Positions 1 to 4,908 of a DNA stretch of 9,376 nucleotides are shown here, piece by piece. Position numbers and translations under genes: made by a program. The DNA lies in the NCBI GenBank assembly GCA_900549405.1, contig URNZ01000070.1, positions 1 to 9,376 on the forward strand, in the 5' to 3' direction. The notes beneath the pieces are model-generated. The model was not told the origin of the DNA. It made no database searches and saw only the letters and a list, made by a program, of their open reading frames with translations. Origin of the DNA: an uncultured Eubacteriales bacterium (GTDB lineage: Bacteria > Bacillota > Clostridia > Oscillospirales > Oscillospiraceae). The first letter of the stretch is position 1. Every line of letters begins with the position of its first letter.

Positions 1-2
1 CC

Positions 3-155
3 ACAGGTCAGGAACGGCTGTGGGTGCGCAACGGCACAAGCGCGGCAAACCTCAATACACTGGCCCACATCTCCGCCCTGGCGGTTGCGTTGGCCGCCGT
101 TCTGCACGGCTCTCACTCCTATCGTTCTGCCAAACAGCTTCGGTGTTCCGCCTGA
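3..155 (+). CDS. C-terminal fragment of an unrecognised protein
   Basis: An open frame enters from the left edge and ends at TGA 153-155, giving 50 residues. It is the most coding-like frame here: GC-rich codons up to the stop, then an abrupt change to AT-rich sequence. The peptide has a hydrophobic, Ala/Leu-rich stretch (around residues 19-35, ending LAAVLHG) followed by a short basic tail. I do not recognise the family. It could be a membrane-helix C-terminus or the end of a decayed gene. The frame that continues to 247 runs through AT-rich, noncoding-looking DNA and is less likely. The minus strand is also partly open, so even the strand is uncertain. Confidence 0.35.
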   Translation, partial: TGQERLWVRNGTSAANLNTLAHISALAVALAAVLHGSHSYRSAKQLRCSA

Positions 156-269
156 TCTGTCTTTTCCATAATTTACCCTTTCACCTATATACACAACTTT
201 TGAACTCAAATCTCACACATTTTTTCAAATGTTTTTCTATCCCATAATATCACAATGTTCTACAATTTG

Positions 270-298
270 GGCATGAAAAGATGCCTTCGGCTCTTTTC
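270..298 (+). other. Two mutually exclusive hairpins, possible weak terminator
   Basis: GGCAT (270-274) can pair with ATGCC (281-285) around a GAAAAG loop. Alternatively GAAAAG (275-280) pairs with CTTTTC (293-298), closing GCC-TTC-GGC with a one-base bulge. The two folds share bases and cannot coexist. The element lies 115 bases after the upstream stop codon and before the ferritin promoter. The rest of the 156-392 gap is AT-rich, with no gene that I can support. It may terminate the upstream gene, but the T-tract is weak. Confidence 0.3.
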
Positions 299-315
299 GG
301 TATCCAGTACCGGTT

Positions 316-338
316 AAGTGCGTGATTTAGTGAAATCA
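316..338 (+). repeat. Left copy of inverted repeat flanking the ferritin block
   Basis: AAGTGC (316-321), then GTGATTTA (322-329), then GTGAAATCA (330-338). Without the 8-bp GTGATTTA this equals the reverse complement of 1181-1195 at all 15 positions. The 8 extra bases look like an imperfect tandem duplication, and they also create a GTGATTT/AAATCAC hairpin (322-339). It may be a terminal repeat of a decayed element, but no transposase accompanies it. Confidence 0.4.
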
Positions 339-392
339 CCGGAGTTCTACCCTATCCATACAAAAGGTAAAAGGGAGCGGAATTTTACAGGA

Positions 393-421
393 TTGACACA
401 GGTCAAGAATGATGGTATAAG
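393..421 (+). promoter_or_regulatory. Sigma-A promoter of the ferritin gene with dyad over -35
   Basis: TTGACA (393-398) and TATAAG (416-421) are separated by 17 bp, so transcription should start near 428, about 58 bases before the ferritin ATG. The -35 box lies in a dyad, TTGAC-ACAG-GTCAA (393-406). The half-site spacing (5-N4-5) resembles CRP/FNR-family operators. The site is seen in the sequence; the regulator is inference. The promoter lies inside the longer open frame from 318 and argues for the start at 486. Confidence 0.75.
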
Positions 422-485
422 GATTTTAGTAATTGCTTTATTCTATGAGCGATTCAAAATCATAAAATACGGGAGGAAATCCATA

Positions 486-995
486 ATGGACAAAACGGTA
501 CATAAGCTGCTGAATCAGCAGATCAACAAGGAGTTCTACTCCGCATATCTCTATCTGGAGTTTTCTAATTATTTCAAATCCAAGGGACTTGACGGCTTCG
601 CCAACTGGTACATGATTCAGGCGCAAGAGGAACGGGATCATGCTATGCTGTTCTATACCTATCTTCAAAATCAAAATCAGACTGTGACATTGGAATCTAT
701 TGATAAGCCAGATCCTTCGATTTCCTGCCACATGGATGTCCTGAAAGCCGGGCTGACGCACGAAGAATATGTGACCGGCCTCATCAATAATATTTACAGT
801 GCCGCCTATGATGTGAAAGACTTTCGCACCATGCAGTTCCTTGACTGGTTTGTAAAGGAACAGGGCGAGGAAGAAACGAAAGCAAACGATCTTATTTCCA
901 AGATGGAGCTATTCGGCACTGACCCCAAGAGTTTGTATATGCTCAATCAGGAGTTGGCTGCCAGAGTCTATACAGCGCCCTCTTTGGTTCTGTAA
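486..995 (+). CDS. Bacterial non-haem ferritin
   Basis: Cytosolic iron-storage protein of the ferritin family, which assembles into a 24-subunit shell that oxidises Fe(II) and stores Fe(III). The product is 169 residues, the usual bacterial FtnA length. Ferroxidase residues are visible at the expected places: E16, E49 and H52 (motif QEERDHAM), E93, and Q126 with E129 (KEQGEEE). These match E. coli FtnA E17, E50, H53, E94, Q127 and E130. No haem-binding Met is needed, and the sequence is closer to FtnA than to bacterioferritin or Dps. The start at 486 is chosen for the GGGAGGAAA ribosome site at about 471-479 and because the promoter 393-421 lies upstream. The longer frame from a GTG at 318 would include the promoter and adds nothing ferritin-like. 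It is monocistronic. Base composition is more AT-rich than the genes from 1465 on, consistent with acquisition or a different history. The C-terminus is ferritin-like but not diagnostic. Confidence 0.95.
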   Translation: MDKTVHKLLNQQINKEFYSAYLYLEFSNYFKSKGLDGFANWYMIQAQEERDHAMLFYTYLQNQNQTVTLESIDKPDPSISCHMDVLKAGLTHEEYVTGLINNIYSAAYDVKDFRTMQFLDWFVKEQGEEETKANDLISKMELFGTDPKSLYMLNQELAARVYTAPSLVL

Positions 996-1017
996 AAGGT
1001 TCATTATTTTAAGGTCA

Positions 1018-1055
1018 CAAAGGAAAAAACGGCAAGTCTGCCGTCCTTTCCTTTG
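1018..1055. terminator. Bidirectional hairpin terminator after ferritin and phosphoesterase remnant
   Basis: Inner stem ACGGCA (1029-1034) / TGCCGT (1039-1044) with loop AGTC, extended by outer stem CAAAGGAAA (1018-1026) / TTTCCTTTG (1047-1055). Read on the minus strand the inner stem is followed directly by a run of T, making it a classical terminator for the phosphoesterase remnant. On the plus strand the tail is CCTTTCCTTTG, weaker, but the element lies 23 bases after the ferritin stop. Confidence 0.65.
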
Positions 1056-1065
1056 CGGCCTTATC

Positions 1066-1185
1066 TTATATAACCCGCATGATCTGCTCCCACAGCAGGA
1101 TGTGCTTTTCGTCAATGGCTTTGTTGTCATGATAATGGCCGAACAGCCAGTAGTGGTAAAGCGTTTCCAAAACCGCTAACTGATT
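1066..1185 (-). pseudogene. C-terminal remnant of a calcineurin-like metallophosphoesterase
   Basis: A 39-codon open stretch on the minus strand ends at TAA (1066-1068). It contains WLFGHYHDNKAI and then DEKHILLWEQIMRVI. The GHYH is the last metal-binding motif (GHxH) of calcineurin-like phosphoesterases, and the following Leu-rich strand and basic-aliphatic end are typical of the C-terminus of that family as found in Clostridia. A full enzyme would be roughly 200 residues or more. Here the frame hits an in-frame TGA at 1186-1188, exactly where the right inverted repeat begins. Only the last part of the final metal site remains, so no activity is possible. Its terminator (1018-1055) is intact. 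The function assignment rests on the motif seen; decay by a rearrangement at 1185/1186 is inferred. Confidence 0.7.
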
Positions 1186-1195
1186 TCACGCACTT
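1181..1195 (-). repeat. Right copy of inverted repeat flanking the ferritin block
   Basis: TGATTTCACGCACTT is the reverse complement of the left copy at 316-338 apart from that copy's 8-bp insertion. It abuts the truncated end of the phosphoesterase remnant. The two copies enclose about 880 bp. Confidence 0.4.
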
Positions 1196-1222
1196 GAAAT
1201 TACAAAAGCGCTGCGAGACAAT
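1194..1222 (+). promoter_or_regulatory. Possible promoter of the hairpin-rich leader
   Basis: TTGAAA (1194-1199) and GACAAT (1217-1222) are 17 bp apart. The -35 match is good and the -10 is moderate (4 of 6). It would start a transcript near 1229 that runs through four hairpins to the terminator at 1387-1425. It partly overlaps the right inverted repeat. Confidence 0.4.
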
Positions 1223-1228
1223 GATTTG

Positions 1229-1425
1229 TGCCTACATCTTTTTTGGAGCGGGCAAGTTTGCTTCGCAAACTTATCCTGCGGGGGAATTAAAAAGCAGGGG
1301 AAACCCGGCTAAGGTTTCCCCTGCAAACATCCCTTTCCTTGCGGACAAAAGGAAATGTTGCATCTTTTTTGTCAACGCAAAGCATATCGGAGCAGACAGT
1401 ATCGTTGTTTGCTCCGACTTTTTTT
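1229..1425 (+). ncRNA. Structured small RNA or attenuator leader upstream of the pilin gene
   Basis: About 195 bases with no supportable gene but four hairpins in a row. (1) GCGGG (1248-1252)/CCTGC (1275-1279) encloses AAGTTTGC (1254-1261), loop TTC, GCAAACTT (1265-1272). (2) GCAGGGGAAACC (1294-1305)/GGTTTCCCCTGC (1313-1324) is a perfect 12-bp stem. (3) TTTCCTT (1334-1340)/AAGGAAA (1349-1355) can alternatively be replaced by GACAAAA (1344-1350) with TTTTGTC (1367-1373). (4) An intrinsic terminator. An 11-bp direct repeat CATCTTTTTTG occurs at 1235-1245 and 1361-1371. It could be a free small RNA, or the 5' leader of the pilin gene with conditional termination. Hairpin 2 is followed by TTTTT when read on the minus strand, so it could also terminate minus transcripts. 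I match it to no known riboswitch class. Confidence 0.4.
1387..1425 (+). terminator. Intrinsic terminator 40 bases before the pilin start
   Basis: Stem TCGGAGCAGACA (1387-1398) / TGTTTGCTCCGA (1406-1417), 12 pairs with one G-U, loop GTATCGT, then C and seven T (1419-1425). It is strong by eye. Only 39 bases separate it from the pilin ATG, too few for a clear separate promoter, so it probably acts as an attenuator for that gene or ends a small RNA. Confidence 0.75.
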
Positions 1426-1464
1426 GCAAGGGCAGATATATTTTTCGCCAAGAGGTGAAGAAAG

Positions 1465-2361
1465 ATGCAAAACCGAAGCAGAGGTTTTACCATGATGGAG
1501 CTTTTGACGGTGATCGCCATTCTTGCCGTGCTGGTCGCGATCATCATCCCGGTCTTTTCAGGCTATCTGGAGAAGAGCCGGGAGGCGGTGGACCTGGCCA
1601 ACGTGCGCTCGGCCTATTCCGAAGTGGCTGTGGCGGTGAGCGTTGGGGACACGGAGCGCGCGGTGAAGGTGGTCTCCCTGAAGCAGAAGAAGGACGGCTG
1701 GCAGAGCGCAGACACCGTGACCATCGCCGGGATCACCCACACCAACGGCCAGGGGGACACCGAACACTGGAAGGGTGACCCCGTGGCCGGTGGGGAGTGC
1801 GAGGTGTCGTTCAGCCTGAAAGACGGCGCTGTGTTCAACTGGAGGGGCGGAAAAACGGGGCACCGGGTCGACCTGAAGGAGGACATGCACAAGGCCCTGA
1901 CGGACAGCGGCGTATTGAACGATCTGGCGCCGGGCGTGAATTTTGAGATCGACTCCCGCTGCACCCGGTCCGACATGCTGCCCAAGGTCCAGGCCGGGAT
2001 CGGAGAGAACAGCCTGATGAAGCAGGGGACCTGGGCCTATCTGGGCAGTTCCACCGATGCGGCTAACCGCTATCTGTTCTGGACATCCGTGAACACCGAT
2101 GCGGTTGGGGCCGGACAGAATATCCCGGTGATCATCCAGACCGGGGACGGAAGATACTATGTCTCAGAGACGACCACTGCGGTGCGGACCAACAAGGCGG
2201 GAAATTACGTTGCGATCGCAGAACACATGGGCCTCTATGGCTATAAAAAATATTGCTCCTCCGCCAACCAGTACAAGACGCTTCAGGATGCCTATCGCGC
2301 ATATACAAAGCTGGTGACAGAGGGGGATTATCAGCAGTATAAAGATACCCTGCCGCAATGA
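1465..2361 (+). CDS. Type IV prepilin-like protein (orphan pilin/pseudopilin)
   Basis: A 298-residue protein with a textbook class III prepilin leader: MQNRSRG, cleaved after G7 by the prepilin peptidase (PilD type), then FTMMELL. Mature F1 and E5 (F8 and E12 of the precursor) are present, and E5 is needed for assembly. A hydrophobic helix spans about residues 13-31 and continues as the amphipathic EKSREAVDLANVRSAYSEV segment usual in type IVa-like and Gram-positive pilins. The remaining 240 residues form a globular domain I do not recognise, with Cys at 112, 166 and 264. At 291 mature residues it is larger than most major pilins, suggesting a minor pilin, adhesin subunit or pseudopilin. The ribosome site AGAGGTGAAG (1451-1460) fixes the start. 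No pilin motor, platform or peptidase gene lies in the window, so assembly genes must be elsewhere. Codons are GC-rich, unlike the ferritin region. Terminators lie both before it (1387-1425) and after it (2448-2491). Confidence 0.9.
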   Translation: MQNRSRGFTMMELLTVIAILAVLVAIIIPVFSGYLEKSREAVDLANVRSAYSEVAVAVSVGDTERAVKVVSLKQKKDGWQSADTVTIAGITHTNGQGDTEHWKGDPVAGGECEVSFSLKDGAVFNWRGGKTGHRVDLKEDMHKALTDSGVLNDLAPGVNFEIDSRCTRSDMLPKVQAGIGENSLMKQGTWAYLGSSTDAANRYLFWTSVNTDAVGAGQNIPVIIQTGDGRYYVSETTTAVRTNKAGNYVAIAEHMGLYGYKKYCSSANQYKTLQDAYRAYTKLVTEGDYQQYKDTLPQ

Positions 2362-2368
2362 CATGGCG

Positions 2369-2397
2369 TTGCAGACCCGGGCCGGCTATGTTATAAT
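2369..2397 (+). promoter_or_regulatory. Consensus promoter of the Sel1-repeat gene
   Basis: TTGCAG (2369-2374) and a perfect TATAAT (2392-2397), spacer 17 bp, just after the pilin stop codon. The start point should be near 2404. A direct repeat GACCGGCA at 2399-2406 and 2413-2420 sits on the predicted start point. It could be an operator or part of leader structure. Confidence 0.75.
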
Positions 2398-2447
2398 GGA
2401 CCGGCAAGAAGTGACCGGCAGGCGTATTCTGGAAATCAGATCATACT

Positions 2448-2491
2448 TCGTCGCTGTAAGTAGAAAGGCTGCTTGCAGCGGCGATTTTTTT
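2448..2491 (+). terminator. Intrinsic terminator in the leader of the Sel1 gene
   Basis: TCGTCGCTG (2448-2456) pairs with CAGCGGCGA (2476-2484), nine pairs with one G-U, followed by seven T (2485-2491). It lies between the promoter at 2369-2397 and the ATG at 2530. It both ends pilin transcripts and would cut the Sel1 transcript after about 88 bases unless read through. GCTG (2468-2471) can pair with CAGC (2476-2479), a weak competing fold. Confidence 0.7.
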
Positions 2492-2529
2492 CAGGATGGA
2501 TCGGAAAGCAGAGAAAGGAGCGGAATGCT

Positions 2530-4824
2530 ATGGACGAGGAGCGCGTGCCCCGGGACGGGGCGGAGCAGGACGGGATGATGGTGTACATCGACCCCAACGT
2601 GATCCACAGCATGGCCGCCGCAGCGGCCAGAAAGCAGGCGGGCCTGCGGGAGCTCCAGAGCGCGGCGGAGAGCGGCGACCTGGAGGCGGAGTACCGCCTG
2701 GGCATGAGCTATTACGAGGGCAGCGGCGGGGCGGAGCAGAACGACCAGCAGGCCTTTTACTGGCTGGACCAGGCCGCCGAGGGGGGCCACATCGCCGCCC
2801 AGTATGGGGCCGGTCTGTGCTGGGCCGCAGGCGTGGGCACCCGCCAGGACTTTGACAAGGCCGCCGAGCTGTATCTGGCGGCGGCGGAGCAGGAGTATGT
2901 CCCCGCCATGTGCGAGCTGGGGCTGTGCTATGAGATGGGCCGGGGCGTGCCCCGGGACAAGGACAAGGCCCTGGAACTCTATCGCACGGCGGCGGAACAG
3001 GGGTTTGCCCCCGCCCAGTGCCGGCTGGGCTTTTTCTATTACCACGGCATCGCCGTGGCGGAGAACAATGAGGAGGCCGCCCGCCTGTTTGCTCTGGCGG
3101 CGGAGCAGGGCTATCCCCGGGCCCAGGCCCTGCTGGGGGAGTGCTATGAGAACGGCCACGGGGTGGAGGCCGACCCGGTAAAGGCCTTCAAGCTCTTTGA
3201 GGAGGCCCACCGCCAGGGGTATGACGAGGCGACCTGCTCCCTGGGGGAGTGCTATGACCAGGGCATCGGCGTGGAGGCCGATCCTGCCAAGGCCGCTCAG
3301 CTCTATCGCCAGGCGGCGGAGCAGAGCAGCGCCCGGGGGCTGTATCTCTATGGCATCTGCTGCGAGATGGGCCGGGGGACGGACCAGGACAGCCAGAAGG
3401 CGGCGGAGTGCTATCGCCGGGCCTATGTCCAGGGTTTTGTTCCCGCCTCCTGTGCCTTAGGGCTGTGCTATGAGATGGGCGTGGGCGTGGAGCAGGACAA
3501 GGCCCACGCAGTGGAGCTCTATCAGGTGGGGGCGGACGTGGGTTATCCCCCCGCCGCCTGCAACCTGGGTTTTTGCTATTACATGGGCATCGGCGTGGAT
3601 GAGGACAACAAAAAAGCCGCCCATTGGTTTGCCCAGGCGGCCCAAAAGGGCTATCCCCGGGCGCTGAACCTGCTGGGGGAGTGCTATGACCGGGGCTTTG
3701 GCGTGGAGCAGGATCTGGTGCGTGCCGTGGGCCTGTTCCAGGCAGCCAGCCAGCGGGGCGAGGTGGCCGGGACCTGCTCCCTCGGTCTGTGCTACGAGCT
3801 GGGCCGGGGGGTAGACCGGGACATGGACAAGGCCCTGGAGCTCTACCGCCAGGCGGCGGAGCAGGGGGACGCTCGGGCCCTGTGCAACCTGGGCTACTGC
3901 TATTACCAGGGCATCGGCGTGGAGGAGAGCAACGAGACCGCCGTGGAGTGGTTTCAGAAGGCCGTGGCCGCGGGCAGCCACCGGGCGGAGTTCCTGCTGG
4001 GGCAGTGCTATGACCAGGGCTATGGCGTGGAGCCCGACCTGAAGCGGGCGGCGGGGCTGTATGAGGCCGCCCACCGGGGGAACTATCCCCCCGCCACCTG
4101 TATGCTGGGCCTGTGCTATGAGCTGGGCCGGGGCGTGGACGAGGACAAGGCCCGGGCCGTGGCGCTCTATCGCCAGGCGGCGGAGCAGGGGGACGCCCGG
4201 TCCCAGTGCAACCTGGGCTATTGCTATTACCGGGGCATCGGCGTGGACGAGGACAACGACAAGGCGGCGGAGTGGTTTGCCAAGTCCGCCCACCAGGGCC
4301 ACCCCAGGGCCATAAGCCTGCTGGGGGAGTGCTATGACCTGGGCTACGGCGTGAAAAAGGACGAGAAAAAGGCGGCGGAGCTCTATCGGTCCGCCCACGA
4401 GCTGGGCTATGCCCCCGCCACCTGCTCCCTGGCCCTGTGCTATGAGATGGGCGCCGGGGTGGAGCAGGACAAGGTCCAGGCCGCCAAGCTCTATCGCCAG
4501 GCGGCGGAGCAGGGGGACGCCCGGGCCCAGTGCTGCCTGGGGTACTTCTATTACCGCGGCGTGGCCGTGAAGCAGGACCGGGTGCTGGCGGCGGAGTGGT
4601 TCGGCAAGTCCGCCCGCCAGGGCTATCCCCGGGGACAGTATTGGCTGGGGGAGTGCCTGGAGCACGGCTATGGCCTGCCCCGGGACCGGAAGGCCGCCAT
4701 AGAGTGCTATCACCAGGCGGCGGAGGGGGGCAGCCAGGAGGCCGTCCAGGCCCTGGAGCGTCTGGAGAAAAAGCGCAGCCGCAACCCCCTGAAGAACCTA
4801 TTCCGCCGGGGACAGGATGACTGA
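2530..4824 (+). CDS. Sel1-repeat (SLR) scaffold-type protein, 19 repeats
   Basis: A 764-residue protein almost wholly made of Sel1-like repeats (TPR-like helix pairs with LGxCYExGxGV...A..LYRQAAEQG). I count 19: repeat 1 at about 50-87, then eighteen units of exactly 36 residues from 88 to 735 without one insertion or deletion. A short acidic head (1-49) and a basic tail (736-764, with RSRNPLKNLFRRG) flank them. SLR arrays form superhelical solenoids that bind partner proteins; the partner here is unknown. No signal peptide or membrane segment is seen, so it should be cytosolic. Type A and most type B repeats carry C-x4-C on the first helix, unlike the disulfide pattern of secreted Helicobacter Hcp proteins. 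The start at 2530 follows AAAGGAG (2514-2520). A TTG at 2473 would extend the frame by 19 residues but lies inside the terminator 2448-2491 and is rejected. Very high GC explains the long antisense frames. It is transcribed alone. Confidence 0.92.
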   Translation: MDEERVPRDGAEQDGMMVYIDPNVIHSMAAAAARKQAGLRELQSAAESGDLEAEYRLGMSYYEGSGGAEQNDQQAFYWLDQAAEGGHIAAQYGAGLCWAAGVGTRQDFDKAAELYLAAAEQEYVPAMCELGLCYEMGRGVPRDKDKALELYRTAAEQGFAPAQCRLGFFYYHGIAVAENNEEAARLFALAAEQGYPRAQALLGECYENGHGVEADPVKAFKLFEEAHRQGYDEATCSLGECYDQGIGVEADPAKAAQLYRQAAEQSSARGLYLYGICCEMGRGTDQDSQKAAECYRRAYVQGFVPASCALGLCYEMGVGVEQDKAHAVELYQVGADVGYPPAACNLGFCYYMGIGVDEDNKKAAHWFAQAAQKGYPRALNLLGECYDRGFGVEQDLVRAVGLFQAASQRGEVAGTCSLGLCYELGRGVDRDMDKALELYRQAAEQGDARALCNLGYCYYQGIGVEESNETAVEWFQKAVAAGSHRAEFLLGQCYDQGYGVEPDLKRAAGLYEAAHRGNYPPATCMLGLCYELGRGVDEDKARAVALYRQAAEQGDARSQCNLGYCYYRGIGVDEDNDKAAEWFAKSAHQGHPRAISLLGECYDLGYGVKKDEKKAAELYRSAHELGYAPATCSLALCYEMGAGVEQDKVQAAKLYRQAAEQGDARAQCCLGYFYYRGVAVKQDRVLAAEWFGKSARQGYPRGQYWLGECLEHGYGLPRDRKAAIECYHQAAEGGSQEAVQALERLEKKRSRNPLKNLFRRGQDD
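3439..4734 (+). repeat. Four tandem 324-bp super-repeats within the Sel1 gene
   Basis: Units 3439-3762, 3763-4086, 4087-4410 and 4411-4734 each encode an A-B-C triad of 36-residue repeats. A has LGLCYExGRGV...LYRQAAEQGD, B has NLGYCYYRGIGV...WFAKSA, C has LLGECYDxGYGV...AAH. The segment CGCCAGGCGGCGGAGCAGGG recurs at the A-to-B junction with a 324-bp period. An earlier triad covers residues 124-231. Repeats 6 and 7 interrupt the phase, repeat 6 looking like a C head with an A tail. Confidence 0.85.
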
Positions 4825-4838
4825 TCCCGATACATAGA

Positions 4839-4882
4839 AAAACTCCCTGACGGCCCGTAGAAAGCCTGTCAGGGAGTTTTTT
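4839..4882. terminator. Bidirectional terminator between Sel1 gene and rnc
   Basis: AACTCCCTGAC (4841-4851) pairs with GTCAGGGAGTT (4868-4878), extended inside by GGC/GCC. T runs on on the plus strand (to 4882), and A at 4838-4842 gives T on the minus strand. It serves the two convergent genes. Confidence 0.9.
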
Positions 4883-4908
4883 GTGTGGGGGAAGGGGAGA
4901 GGGGCGCG

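Noticed and set aside
20..247. 75-residue plus-strand frame at the left edge
   Set aside because: Its second half is AT-rich noncoding sequence; the frame ending at 155 stops where composition changes and is the better candidate.
393..480. PerR or Fur box upstream of ferritin
   Set aside because: No stretch approaches either consensus; only the 5-N4-5 dyad on the -35 box was kept.
318..485. Extended N-terminus for ferritin from GTG at 318
   Set aside because: It contains the consensus promoter and inverted repeat, lacks ferritin similarity, and the ATG at 486 has a good ribosome site and matches family length.
1358..1400. Possible c-di-GMP-I (GEMM) riboswitch, from ACGCAAAGC before a pilin gene
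   Set aside because: The matching GGCAAACC half, the GNRA-loop hairpin and the second stem are missing, so the similarity of one short motif is probably chance.
1194..1778. 194-residue open frame running through the hairpin region into the pilin gene in another frame
   Set aside because: It starts at a TTG without a ribosome site, crosses four hairpins and a terminator, and overlaps a clear pilin gene. The translated hairpins explain its odd composition.
3457..4713. 418-residue open frame antisense to the Sel1 gene
   Set aside because: It mirrors the repeat periodicity and high GC of the real gene, has no ribosome site or family resemblance, and is a shadow.
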